NCBI GenBank assembly: GCA_944372505.1
Contig: CALVZK010000006.1
Location: 1 to 59,663 of the forward strand
Reading direction: 5' to 3'
Source of the DNA: an uncultured Clostridia bacterium
GTDB lineage: Bacteria > Bacillota > Clostridia > Christensenellales > UBA1242
Length of the DNA: 59,663 nucleotides
The position numbers and the translations under genes are program-made. Positions within the stretch are counted from its first letter, which is position 1. The number at the start of each line of letters is the position of its first letter. The notes beneath the pieces were generated by a model that worked only from the letters and a program-made list of their open reading frames with translations, did not search any database and was not told where the DNA came from. Positions 37,060 to 46,105 of the stretch are shown here, piece after piece.

Positions 37060-38253
37060 TCATTCTTGAGGATGAGAAGATTTATTTATGAAAGAAGTTG
37101 TATTGCTTGCAAGTTCAATTTTTCCATATTTTTCATTGATTAACATAGCGACATCAGAAAAGTCTTTTTTTTCATCGAAAAAAGATAATTGTTTATATTT
37201 ACTACTACTTAATTGAGAACATCTAATCCTAATGGCTCTCACAGTATAGTTATATTTCCATATTTTGTCGCAAAGAGTTAAAGCATGTTCGGCAATATCT
37301 TTTAAAGAGCTAGTTTTTTGTATTTTTTGTGAAACATGTGCTTTTTTTAAGTTTTTATCTTTTATAGTTATTGAAATACATTCTGATTCTAGATTATGCT
37401 TTTTTAATCTAAAAGAAATTTTTTCTGCTAAAAAATATATTACTTTTTTTATGTCATTTCTACTTAAAATGTCTTTAATTAAGGTGGTTCCATTGCCTAC
37501 GCTTTTGGGAGGTGGATATGTGTAATAATCCGCCACATTAACATTTCTTTCTCCAAGTAAATCTTGCTTTAAATTTATTCCATTAATGCCCATTAAATTG
37601 TTTAAATAATCGTCTTCTAATTTTACAAAATCTCCAATTGTTTTTATGTCAATTGCGGAAAATTTTTTTTCAAGTCTTCTTCCAATACCTACAATGGAAT
37701 TTAAAGGCATATTATACGTTAACTGCTTAAAATTTTGTTTTGAAATTACTGTTGTAAAATCTGGTTTTCTCATATCAGATGCTAACTTTGCAAATAATTT
37801 AGAAAAAGATACTCCTACCGAAACAGTAAAATTAAATTGTGCTTTTATTTTACTTCTTATTTCATCAGCAATTTCTTTACCTGTTTTTTTAAGATATTTT
37901 AAACTTTCTGTTACATCTAGCCAACATTCATCGAGTCCAAGTGGCTCAACAAAATTTGTGTATTGAAGATATATTCCATGAAGTTCTTTGCTAATTTCTT
38001 CATAAAGAGAATAATGGGGAGGGAGGCACACTAGTGCTGGACAAAGTGCTTTTGCTTCGCCTATGACTTGTCCGGTTTTAACTCCATATTTTTTTGCTAT
38101 TTCATTTTTTGCTAATATTATACCAGTTCTTTTTAATGGATTTCCTGTAACCGCCACCGGTTTATCTAAAAGTTGTGGTCTAGTTGAACATTCGACAGAA
38201 GCGAAGAAATTATTTACATCAGAATGTAAAATTACTTTTTCTTTTGTTTGCAT
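37060..38253 (-). CDS. dinB: Y-family DNA polymerase IV (DinB)
   Basis: A 397-residue translesion polymerase with low fidelity and no proofreading. The first metal motif is ILHSDVNNFFASVEC (D14), where HxDMDAFFASVE is common. The catalytic acidic pair is in GLDECWLDVTES (residues about 104-115). The helix-hairpin-helix region is NSIVGIGRRLEKK, and the little finger covers about 230-350. I used the ATG at 38253, three codons into the frame, because AGAGGTG acts as its ribosome site. It is divergent from the next gene by about 40 bases. No LexA/DinR box was identified. Confidence 0.93.
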   Translation of the reverse strand: MQTKEKVILHSDVNNFFASVECSTRPQLLDKPVAVTGNPLKRTGIILAKNEIAKKYGVKTGQVIGEAKALCPALVCLPPHYSLYEEISKELHGIYLQYTNFVEPLGLDECWLDVTESLKYLKKTGKEIADEIRSKIKAQFNFTVSVGVSFSKLFAKLASDMRKPDFTTVISKQNFKQLTYNMPLNSIVGIGRRLEKKFSAIDIKTIGDFVKLEDDYLNNLMGINGINLKQDLLGERNVNVADYYTYPPPKSVGNGTTLIKDILSRNDIKKVIYFLAEKISFRLKKHNLESECISITIKDKNLKKAHVSQKIQKTSSLKDIAEHALTLCDKIWKYNYTVRAIRIRCSQLSSSKYKQLSFFDEKKDFSDVAMLINEKYGKIELASNTTSFINKSSHPQE

Positions 38254-38296
38254 AGACACCTCTTTTTATGTATAATTAGTAAAGCGTAGGAGAATT

Positions 38297-39256
38297 ATGC
38301 ATAGTAAAGAAAATTATTTTAAGATAAATCATTTTATAAATTATTATTGTGATGCTTTAAAATGTGCTGTTGGTGAATTTTTAAATATTGATGATGATAA
38401 ATATTGTGACTTTATAAATTGTTTAAATATAGAAGAAGAAAAAGTTTTAACTGAATTGGCAGTATTAAAAAATTTAGAGGCAGGTGTAAAAAATCTATAT
38501 CTCAAAGTAAAAAATTTCAATGTTGGACAGTCAATATTAGAAAAGTATAATCTAAATGGTTACATTATAGTTTCTGCCAATGTTTTGGAAAATTTGCCCA
38601 CAAGTGCACTAACAGGTAATAGGCTTATTCTAGAAATTGAAAGTATTTTAAATTATAATGTTTCTCAATTGAGTAAGATAGTGGATTTTGTAGCAAGAAC
38701 AGATAGCAAAGTTTTAATAAATTTAGGACAAGATTTAGAGGAATTAGGGAAAATTGTAAATCTTTATAATCGTTCGCCGGTAGAGATATTGGAGGATTTT
38801 GGATTTTTAGATAGAGATTGTTTCATTAAGGGATTGAATTTTATTGATAAAGAAGATCAAAAAATTCTAAAAAATTATAATACGTTTTTAATCTTTTCAC
38901 CTAGTAGTGATGGATATGAGGGGAAAGGAGCAATCAACCTTTATAATTTCATTTATAATGATTTAAAATTTGGATTTTCCAGTGGAAACTGTTATAATAT
39001 TGATATGCTGGCAGAAGCAAGACTTGCAAAATTGAACACAAATAATTTGATGTATGATGTTTCTTTAGTAAGTGATGAAGTTCTTTTAAATTCAATTTGT
39101 TTACAAGAAGATTTAAATCCTATCACAACTAAAATAGAATTAGATTTACCAATAAAAAATCTATTTGAAAATAAAATAATTATACATCAAGAAAATCTTG
39201 AAAGTTTAAAAGTAATGGCCAAAGAAATTATTAAGAAAGTTAAGGAGAAAATTTAA
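38297..39256 (+). CDS. Amidohydrolase-like pseudoenzyme
   Basis: A 319-residue protein. Residues about 155-260 follow the MtaD/SsnA-type deaminase pattern: SPVEILEDFGFLDRDCFIKG, then a QKILKNYNTFLIFSPSS segment, then a GAINLYNFIYNDLKFGFSSG segment, then NIDMLAEARLAKL. The metal and catalytic residues are gone. The expected HxxE after the beta strand is NLGQDLEE, the expected AH(C/V) is IKGLNF, and the catalytic GTDG is FSSGN. The N-terminal HxH motif is absent too. It therefore looks like a fold kept without its zinc chemistry. GTAGGAG precedes the ATG, and tex begins at its last codon. The function is unknown, possibly a binding or regulatory role. Confidence 0.65.
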   Translation: MHSKENYFKINHFINYYCDALKCAVGEFLNIDDDKYCDFINCLNIEEEKVLTELAVLKNLEAGVKNLYLKVKNFNVGQSILEKYNLNGYIIVSANVLENLPTSALTGNRLILEIESILNYNVSQLSKIVDFVARTDSKVLINLGQDLEELGKIVNLYNRSPVEILEDFGFLDRDCFIKGLNFIDKEDQKILKNYNTFLIFSPSSDGYEGKGAINLYNFIYNDLKFGFSSGNCYNIDMLAEARLAKLNTNNLMYDVSLVSDEVLLNSICLQEDLNPITTKIELDLPIKNLFENKIIIHQENLESLKVMAKEIIKKVKEKI

Positions 39257-41406
39257 TGGAAATTGTAGATACACTCGCACAAGAATTCGGATTAAAAAAG
39301 GAATATTCACAAAATATAATTACTCTTTTAGATGAGGGTTGCACCATTCCATTTATTGCAAGATATAGAAAGGAAATGCATGGGACATGTGACGATCAGA
39401 CTTTGCGTGCTTTTGCAGATAGATTAAAATATCTTCGTAATTTAAATGAAGAAAAAGCAAAAGTAGAAAAAGCAATTACAGAACAAGGGAAATGGACAGA
39501 AGAATTGAAAATTGCTTTAGAAAATGCACAAACTTTAACTGAGGTTGAAGATATTTATCGCCCATATAAACCTAAACGTAAAACAAGAGCTTCTGTTGCA
39601 ATTGCAAAAGGGCTTGAAGGGCTTGCTGATATTTTGCAGATGCAGTCAAAAAGTTATTTATTTGAAAAAGAGGCAGAGAAATATATAACCGAAGAAGTAA
39701 AATCTATAGAAGAGGCTATAGCAGGGGCAAAAGATATTGTTGCTGAAAGAATATCTGATGATGCCGAGTTAAGAAAAGATTTGAGAAAATTATTAGAAGA
39801 AAAAAGTTCTATAAAATGTGAACTATTAGAAAATGAAAATAGTCCTATTTATGAAATGTATGCCGGGTTTAAACAAGAAGTCAAAACTATTCCTTCACAT
39901 CGTATTTTAGCTATCAATAGAGGAGAAAAAGAAAAATGCCTTAAAGTTGACATTGAAGTTAATAGAGATTTGTCAATGGATATAATAAATAGGTATTACA
40001 AAAAAGACAATGAAGATACAAATAAATACATGCAAGATACAATAAATGATTCATATGATAGATTATTGTTTCCTTCTCTTGAAAGAGAGTGTAGAAATAG
40101 TCTTACCGAAAGAGCTGATGAGCAGGCAATTAAAATGTTCGAAGTAAATTTGAAGCCACTTTTAATGGAAGCACCTTTAAAGAATAATGTTATTTTAGGA
40201 CTTGATCCTGCATATAGGACAGGCTGTAAAATTGCAGTTATAGACACTAATGGAAATGTTTTAGCAACTACTGTAATTTATCCTACACCTCCGCAATCAA
40301 AAACCGAAGAATCTATCGAAAAACTAAAAGTATTAATAGATAAGTACAAGGTAGATGTTATCTCCATTGGTAATGGAACGGCTTCAAAAGAAGCAGAAAT
40401 TTTTGTTGCTGAACTTATAAAACATGTATCAAGACCTGTAAGTTATGCCGTTGTAAGTGAGGCAGGTGCATCTGTATATTCTGCATCAAAATTAGGGGCA
40501 GAAGAATTCCCAGATTATGATGTATCATTAAGAAGTGCTGTTTCTATTGCAAGAAGGCTTCAAGACCCTTTAGCTGAACTTATAAAGATAGATGTAAAAT
40601 CAATTGGGGTAGGACAATACCAACATGACATGCCACAAAATAGACTCACTGAAGTGTTAACTGGGGTTGTTGAAGATTGCGTTAATAGTGTAGGTGTTGA
40701 TATAAATACAGCAAGTCCATCTTTGTTAAGTTATGTATCTGGCTTAAATATGTCAATAGCAAAAAATATTGTTGCATATAGAGCAAAGGTTAAGGGAATA
40801 AAGAATAGGGAAGAACTTTTGTCTGTACCTAAACTTGGACCAAAAGCATATGAACAATGTGCAGGATTCTTAAGGGTTATAGGTGGAGAAGAAATTTTAG
40901 ATAACACAGCTGTTCACCCAGAAAGTTATTCTGCAACAAGGAAACTTTTGAAATTATTTAATATGAATGAAAATGATATTAAAGAAGGCAATGTAAATAA
41001 TCTTCCTTCACTTATAAAATTAAAAGGCGAAGAGAAAGTAGCAAAAGAATGTGAAATTGGTTTGCCTACTTTAGAGGATATTACAAAAGAGTTATTAAAG
41101 CCGGGTAGAGATATCCGTGAAAGTATGCCAAAGCCTGTTCTTCGTAGTGATGTTATTACAATGGAAGATTTAAAAGAGGGCATGGTGCTAAATGGAACCG
41201 TTAGAAATGTAATAGATTTTGGGGCCTTTGTTGATATTGGCGTTCATCAAGACGGATTAGTCCACATTAGCCAAATTTCTGATTCCTATATTAAACATCC
41301 TAGTGAAGTTTTAAAAGTTGGTCAGCAGGTAGAAGTAAAGGTTCTTGGTGTTGATCTTGCGAAGAAGAGAATATCTTTGACCATGAAAGGAATTGATAAA
41401 GAGTAA
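39256..41406 (+). CDS. tex: Tex/YhgF RNA-binding transcription accessory protein
   Basis: A 716-residue protein of normal length for Tex, which associates with nucleic acid and transcription and is broadly conserved. The order is an N-terminal helical domain with TIPFIARYRKE, a YqgF/RNase H-like domain starting NNVILGLDPAYRTGCKIAVID, a helix-hairpin-helix region (NIVAYRAKVKGIKNREELL), and a C-terminal S1 RNA-binding domain (VLNGTVRNVIDFGAFVDIGVHQDGLVHISQ). The ATG overlaps the stop of the pseudoenzyme gene by one base, and mcsA follows nine bases after the stop, so all appear to be one operon. Confidence 0.96.
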   Translation: MEIVDTLAQEFGLKKEYSQNIITLLDEGCTIPFIARYRKEMHGTCDDQTLRAFADRLKYLRNLNEEKAKVEKAITEQGKWTEELKIALENAQTLTEVEDIYRPYKPKRKTRASVAIAKGLEGLADILQMQSKSYLFEKEAEKYITEEVKSIEEAIAGAKDIVAERISDDAELRKDLRKLLEEKSSIKCELLENENSPIYEMYAGFKQEVKTIPSHRILAINRGEKEKCLKVDIEVNRDLSMDIINRYYKKDNEDTNKYMQDTINDSYDRLLFPSLERECRNSLTERADEQAIKMFEVNLKPLLMEAPLKNNVILGLDPAYRTGCKIAVIDTNGNVLATTVIYPTPPQSKTEESIEKLKVLIDKYKVDVISIGNGTASKEAEIFVAELIKHVSRPVSYAVVSEAGASVYSASKLGAEEFPDYDVSLRSAVSIARRLQDPLAELIKIDVKSIGVGQYQHDMPQNRLTEVLTGVVEDCVNSVGVDINTASPSLLSYVSGLNMSIAKNIVAYRAKVKGIKNREELLSVPKLGPKAYEQCAGFLRVIGGEEILDNTAVHPESYSATRKLLKLFNMNENDIKEGNVNNLPSLIKLKGEEKVAKECEIGLPTLEDITKELLKPGRDIRESMPKPVLRSDVITMEDLKEGMVLNGTVRNVIDFGAFVDIGVHQDGLVHISQISDSYIKHPSEVLKVGQQVEVKVLGVDLAKKRISLTMKGIDKE

Positions 41407-41415
41407 AGGAGTTTT

Positions 41416-41580
41416 ATGAACAAGTGTCCATATTGTCAAACTTCATACAATGAAATACTGCAAACGGGATTTGTTGGTTGTCAGCATTGCTATTTTGAAA
41501 TTGATGGGTTGAAAGAAGCATTAAAAAAACTTTACGAAAATAGAACTCATAAAGGAAAAAGTGCAGGTAAAAATGATTGA
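41416..41580 (+). CDS. mcsA: Minimal McsA-like zinc-finger protein
   Basis: A 54-residue protein too short for most gene callers. It has one zinc finger, CPYC-X14-CQHC (C4, C7, C22, C25), followed by a short helix (LKEALKKLYENR) and a basic end. Typical McsA has about 150-185 residues with two CxxC pairs in each of two fingers plus a UVR domain, and it activates the arginine kinase McsB. Here only part of a finger remains, but the position directly before mcsB (eight-base overlap) and the AAAGGAG ribosome site support a functional reduced adaptor. The UVR domain of ClpC may take its place. Confidence 0.75.
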   Translation: MNKCPYCQTSYNEILQTGFVGCQHCYFEIDGLKEALKKLYENRTHKGKSAGKND

Positions 41581-42583
41581 AGTATTTGATAATATTGCAA
41601 TTTCTTCAAGAATAAGACTTGCGAGAAATGTTGACGGCTTAAAATTTTTCGTTAAATTACAAAGTGATATTGATGCCAAATATATCACTAATTCTGTTAT
41701 GAAGACACTTGAAAAATTTGACGTTTTTAACTTTTTTACTTTAAAAAATTTATCCTTAAATGAATGCAATGCTCTTTTTGAAAAGCATCTTATAAGCAAA
41801 GAATTAATAGAAAATAAAGATATATCTTCGGTAGCAATTAGTGAAGATGAAAAAATCATAGTAATGATTAATGAAGAAGACCATATTAGAGAACAATGTC
41901 TTGAAGATGGTTTCAATCTATATAAACCTTATAGAAGACTGTCAAGAATTGATGATGAGATAATTAAAAGTTTGCCTATAGCCTATGATAAAAATTTAGG
42001 ATTTATTACGGCAAGTCCATCAAATTTAGGAACAGGTATGAGAGCATCTGTTATGTTATTTTTGCCTGCGTTAACTATTGCAAATGAAATAGATGATGTC
42101 TTTAATATTTGCGGAGAAAATGGTCTTACTGTAAGGGGGATTTACGGTGAAGGCTCAAAAGCAGAGGGATATTTTTATCAAATTTCAAATCAAGCCTCCT
42201 TGGGACTTGATGAAAATGAAATTATAGATAAAGTAAGTGAATTTATTTATCAATTTTGTGAAAGAGAAAAGAACTTAAGAGAAAAAATTTTAGAAAAAGA
42301 TTATGATAAATATAGAGATATATCTTTAAGGGCATATGGAGAAATTACAAATTGTTATAGTCTTGAAGAAAAAGAAATGATAGAATTATTATCAAAGGTT
42401 AAATTAGGTCAGGCTTTAGGATTTATCAATATTACATCAAACAATAAATATCAAAAATTATTTTATGAAGGAGCATATGCGAATTTAAAAGAAATATTTA
42501 ATTTTAATGATGAAAAAGAGGAAAAAAGGGTGCGAGCAGAGTATATATCTAGCGAAGTGAGAGAACTTGCTCAAAGGAGGTAA
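41573..42583 (+). CDS. mcsB: Protein-arginine kinase McsB
   Basis: A 336-residue phosphagen-kinase-fold enzyme that phosphorylates arginine residues, marking proteins for ClpCP. The start is the ATG at 41573, overlapping mcsA. The motifs are SSRIRLARNV (residues 11-20), MINEEDHIREQ, GTGMRASVMLFLPAL, and the nucleotide/arginine-binding GEGSKAEGYFYQISNQASLG, ending in EVRELAQRR. The order mcsA-mcsB-clpC is as in other Firmicutes, but the repressor gene ctsR that normally leads the operon is absent and tex takes its place. Confidence 0.96.
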   Translation: MIEVFDNIAISSRIRLARNVDGLKFFVKLQSDIDAKYITNSVMKTLEKFDVFNFFTLKNLSLNECNALFEKHLISKELIENKDISSVAISEDEKIIVMINEEDHIREQCLEDGFNLYKPYRRLSRIDDEIIKSLPIAYDKNLGFITASPSNLGTGMRASVMLFLPALTIANEIDDVFNICGENGLTVRGIYGEGSKAEGYFYQISNQASLGLDENEIIDKVSEFIYQFCEREKNLREKILEKDYDKYRDISLRAYGEITNCYSLEEKEMIELLSKVKLGQALGFINITSNNKYQKLFYEGAYANLKEIFNFNDEKEEKRVRAEYISSEVRELAQRR

Positions 42584-42585
42584 AA

Positions 42586-45036
42586 ATGAATTATCAATCA
42601 TCTTCTTATTCAGACAATATACAAAAAGTTATTAAAAACGCGAGTAAATTTGCGTTAAGATTTGGCTCAAACTTAATTGGTAGTGAGCATATTTTATATG
42701 GACTAACAAGCGTAAAAGATTGTCTTGCTTCACAATTTTTAGCAGAGGAAGGAGTAACCGAACCTAGTTTATTTGAGTTTTTTGAGGATAATGTTAGTGA
42801 AGACAACATTTTGTTTTCTAACGAAGTCGAAATGACTCCTAGGACAAAAGATTTATTTAGAATTGCACAGCAAATTGCTTTGCAAATGAATCATTCATTT
42901 ATTGGTACTGAACATTTATTGTTAGCACTTCTCTCTAGTAGCGGAAGCGTGGCATATAAGATATTACAAGGACAATATGATGTGGACATTGAGGCATTAA
43001 AAAATAAGGTTACAAAGGCGCTGATGGCAGGAACTAATGTCAATGAAGAAAGTAAAGAAAATGTTAACAAGCAGGCAGGTAGTACATTACCAGAAAAACT
43101 TTTAGATATGGGAACAGATATTACTTTAAAAGCAAAAGAACATAAGTTGGATCCAGTTATTGGTAGAGAAGAGGAAATACAAAGGGTTGTCGAAATTCTT
43201 TGTAGAAAGACAAAAAATAACCCTGTATTAATAGGAGAAGCTGGAGTTGGTAAAACGGCTGTCGTTGAGGGGCTTGCGCAAGCAATTGTCGCTGGAGATG
43301 TGCCAGAACTATTAAAAGATAAAGTTGTATATGCTCTTGAAATTGGTGGGCTTATGGCTGGAACAAAATATCGTGGTTCGATGGAGGAAAAATTAAAAGA
43401 TGCTATTGAAACTATTATCCAAAGCAAAAATATAATTGTTTTTATCGATGAAATCCATACACTTGCTCAAGCTGGATCAGAAAAAGGAGAAACATCTCCA
43501 GCAGATATGTTGAAGCCATATCTTGCTAGAGGAGAACTTCAAACTATTGGAGCTACAACTACAGATGAATATCGTAAATTTATAGAAAAAGATAAAGCTC
43601 TTGAAAGAAGATTTCAACCTATTATGGTTAATCCACCAACTGTAGAACAAACAATACAAATTTTGAAAGGGTTAAAAGATAGTTATGAGGCATTTCATAA
43701 GATTACTATTACTGATGAAGCTATAGAAGCAGCAGCAGTTTTATCTGATAGATATATTGCAGATAGAAGTTTACCAGATAAAGCTATAGACTTAATAGAT
43801 GAAGCTAGCAGTAAAGCTAAAGTTAATTATACTTTAAAGCCTCAAGAAATTAGAACTATTGAAGATAAGATTAAATCTCTTTCTGCATCCAGAGATGAAG
43901 CGAGTTTGCAAAGAAATTATGAAAAAGCTGCAAAATTGCAATCAGAAATTATTAATCTTGAAAATGATTTAAAAAAGAAAGAAGAAAAAATAGACAAAAA
44001 ATTTGAAAAGTCTAAAATTAATTCAATAGGAGCAAATGAGATTGCACAAGTTGTATCTAAATGGACTGGAATTCCCGTAACGAAGATAACTGAAAGTGAA
44101 AAAGATAGATTAATACATCTAGAAGATATTTTACACAAGAGAGTTGTTGGACAAAATGAAGCAGTTGAAGCTGTAGCTAAAGCTATAAGACGTTCAAGGG
44201 TTGGCTTACAAGATGGGAAAAGACCGATTGGATCATTCCTATTTATGGGACAAACAGGGGTAGGTAAAACTGAACTTTCTAAAGCTATAGCTGAGGCTAT
44301 GTTTGATGATGAAAATAATATTATCCGTATCGATATGAGTGAATATATGGAAGCACATAGTGTATCTAAATTAATAGGTTCTCCTCCAGGATATGTCGGA
44401 TATGAAGAGGGGGGACAGCTTACTGAACAAGTTAGAAGAAAGCCATATTCGGTAGTATTATTTGATGAAATAGAAAAAGCACATCCTGACATTTTTAATG
44501 CTTTACTACAAATTCTAGATGACGGAAGATTAACAGATGGTCAAGGAAGAACAATTTCTTTTAAAAATACAATAATTATCATGACAAGTAATCTTGGAGC
44601 AAGAGAAGTAAAGGAACACAGAAAACAACTAGGATTTGTGGAAAATGAATATGAGGAAGAAATTGACGCTAAAAAGATCTATATGGATGCATTAAAAAAC
44701 AAATTTAAGCCGGAATTTATTAACCGTATTGATGTAATCTGTATTTTTGATCCGCTCACGAACGAAGATTTAGTTAAAATTGCTAAGATTTTAATTTCTA
44801 ATATAAATAAGCGTTTAAAAGAAAAAAATCTCTCACTTAAAATAACAGAGGACGCTTTGGAGTTTATCGTTAAAAAAGGCTCTAACAATGAGTATGGGGC
44901 AAGACCTTTAAAACGTTATATTCAGCAAGAAATTGAAGATCAAATCGCAGAAAAAATTCTTCTTGGGCAGTTAAAGAATGAAGGAGAAATTATAATTGAT
45001 GTAAATGATAATAAGTTGATATTTGACAATGAATAA
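42586..45036 (+). CDS. clpC: AAA+ unfoldase ClpC
   Basis: An 816-residue two-AAA+ ATPase that unfolds substrates for ClpP. It has an N-terminal Clp_N repeat domain (SNLIGSEHILYGL, SFIGTEHLLLALL), Walker A1 GEAGVGKT (217-224), a middle domain with the UVR stretch (EASLQRNYEKAAKLQSEI), Walker A2 GQTGVGKT (555-562), Walker B IDMSEYME and VVLFDEIEKAHPD, and the Clp C-terminal domain. In arginine-phosphate systems its N-domain binds pArg-tagged proteins. AAAGGAGG precedes the ATG two bases after the mcsB stop. clpP is not in the window. Confidence 0.97.
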   Translation: MNYQSSSYSDNIQKVIKNASKFALRFGSNLIGSEHILYGLTSVKDCLASQFLAEEGVTEPSLFEFFEDNVSEDNILFSNEVEMTPRTKDLFRIAQQIALQMNHSFIGTEHLLLALLSSSGSVAYKILQGQYDVDIEALKNKVTKALMAGTNVNEESKENVNKQAGSTLPEKLLDMGTDITLKAKEHKLDPVIGREEEIQRVVEILCRKTKNNPVLIGEAGVGKTAVVEGLAQAIVAGDVPELLKDKVVYALEIGGLMAGTKYRGSMEEKLKDAIETIIQSKNIIVFIDEIHTLAQAGSEKGETSPADMLKPYLARGELQTIGATTTDEYRKFIEKDKALERRFQPIMVNPPTVEQTIQILKGLKDSYEAFHKITITDEAIEAAAVLSDRYIADRSLPDKAIDLIDEASSKAKVNYTLKPQEIRTIEDKIKSLSASRDEASLQRNYEKAAKLQSEIINLENDLKKKEEKIDKKFEKSKINSIGANEIAQVVSKWTGIPVTKITESEKDRLIHLEDILHKRVVGQNEAVEAVAKAIRRSRVGLQDGKRPIGSFLFMGQTGVGKTELSKAIAEAMFDDENNIIRIDMSEYMEAHSVSKLIGSPPGYVGYEEGGQLTEQVRRKPYSVVLFDEIEKAHPDIFNALLQILDDGRLTDGQGRTISFKNTIIIMTSNLGAREVKEHRKQLGFVENEYEEEIDAKKIYMDALKNKFKPEFINRIDVICIFDPLTNEDLVKIAKILISNINKRLKEKNLSLKITEDALEFIVKKGSNNEYGARPLKRYIQQEIEDQIAEKILLGQLKNEGEIIIDVNDNKLIFDNE

Positions 45037-45111
45037 AAAAGTTTATAGTTAAATTGTTCTTTCATTTGGAAATTTATCACAAATTTGATAAAATATAATC
45101 AGGAGGAAAAT

Positions 45112-45648
45112 ATGAAAATTGATATCATAGAAAGAAATGGCTATACAGTTAGTCAAAGACTAGAAAGAATATTAAATGAAAAATTAAAGAAACTAGAAAA
45201 ATATTTTGATAAAGCTGCAAATGCTAAAGTTGTATGTTTAAAAGATGGTAAACAAGAAAAACTTGAAATAACAATTACAAGTAAAGGCGTACTTTATAGA
45301 AGTGAAGTAACAAGTGATAACATGTACAACAACATAGACTTTGCATTACCTAAACTTGAGAAGCAAATTGTTAGAAATAGCGAAAAACGTAAAGAAATTA
45401 AAGCAAAGGGTTCTAAACAAGAAAACTTCTTACCTTTTGAGTTCTTAGAGGAAGAACCTGAAGAATTACCTTCTATTTATAAAAAGAAAACATTTGATTT
45501 AGATCCAATGTTGGTAGATGATGCTCGTTTTGCTATCGAAAGATTAGGTCATGATTTCTTTGTTTTCTTAAATGCAGAAACAGGTAAAATTAACATAATT
45601 TATAGAAGAAAAGATGGTAAATTTGGTCTTATAGATCTAGTTTATTAA
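45112..45648 (+). CDS. hpf: Ribosome hibernation promoting factor, long form
   Basis: A 178-residue protein of the long type, which dimerises 70S ribosomes into inactive 100S particles in stationary phase. The N-terminal domain binds the 30S decoding region (GYTVSQRLERILNEKLKKLEKYF). The C-terminal domain (VDDARFAIERLGHDFFVFLNAETGKINIIYRRKDGKFGLID) is the conserved dimerisation domain. AGGAGG sits seven bases before the ATG at 45112. It follows clpC by 75 bases with a weak promoter (TTGGAA/TAAAAT) and ends at a strong terminator. Confidence 0.96.
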   Translation: MKIDIIERNGYTVSQRLERILNEKLKKLEKYFDKAANAKVVCLKDGKQEKLEITITSKGVLYRSEVTSDNMYNNIDFALPKLEKQIVRNSEKRKEIKAKGSKQENFLPFEFLEEEPEELPSIYKKKTFDLDPMLVDDARFAIERLGHDFFVFLNAETGKINIIYRRKDGKFGLIDLVY

Positions 45649-45670
45649 TTTTAAATAATATATATAAAGA

Positions 45671-45701
45671 AAAAAACCACAAATTTAATTGTGGTTTTTT
45701 T
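45671..45701 (+). terminator. hpf terminator
   Basis: ACCACAA / TTGTGGT flanked by A and T tracts forms a stem of about 12 bp with a six-base loop. Confidence 0.88.
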
Positions 45702-45703
45702 AT

Positions 45704-45732
45704 AAAAAAACATGAAATTTCTTTCATGTTTT
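45704..45732 (-). terminator. rpsT terminator
   Basis: AAACATGAAA / TTTCATGTTT form a 10-bp stem with a four-base loop. On the minus strand it is followed by seven T's, directly after the rpsT stop. Confidence 0.8.
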
Positions 45733-46009
45733 AATTTTGATTTTCTTTTTTCAAGTTATCTAACAATTTAGCAAAATGTGCTTTTTTTCTATTTGCACTA
45801 TTTTTATGAATTACATTATCACAAGCAGCCTTATCAAGCAAAGAAACAACATCACTATAAGCATTTTGTGATGCTTCAATATCTTTATTATTTAAAGCAA
45901 TTTTAAATTTTTTGATATAAGTATTGATTTTTGATTTAACTGCTTTATTTTGTGCTGTCTTTTTTTCAATAATTTTAACTCTCTTTTCTGCTGATTTAAT
46001 ATTTGGCAT
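45731..46009 (-). CDS. rpsT: 30S ribosomal protein S20
   Basis: A 92-residue small-subunit protein that binds 16S rRNA early in assembly. MPNIKSAEKRVKIIEKK is the typical basic start; HKNSANRKKAHFAKLLDNL is the typical end. The start is the ATG at 46009, preceded by AAGGAG; an in-frame ATG 36 bases earlier is not supported. It is convergent with hpf. Confidence 0.96.
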   Translation of the reverse strand: MPNIKSAEKRVKIIEKKTAQNKAVKSKINTYIKKFKIALNNKDIEASQNAYSDVVSLLDKAACDNVIHKNSANRKKAHFAKLLDNLKKENQN

Positions 46010-46105
46010 GTCTTTCTCCTTTAAAATTCTTAAAGAGTATAGCATAAAGAATAATTAAAATCAAGTAAAATAAATATTTTTTTTAAAATAAAACAAAATA
46101 ATTTT

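Noticed and set aside
42891-44492. Long minus-strand frames opposite clpC
   Set aside because: They run antisense to the strongly conserved AAA+ domains and have Ser/Pro-rich shadow composition.
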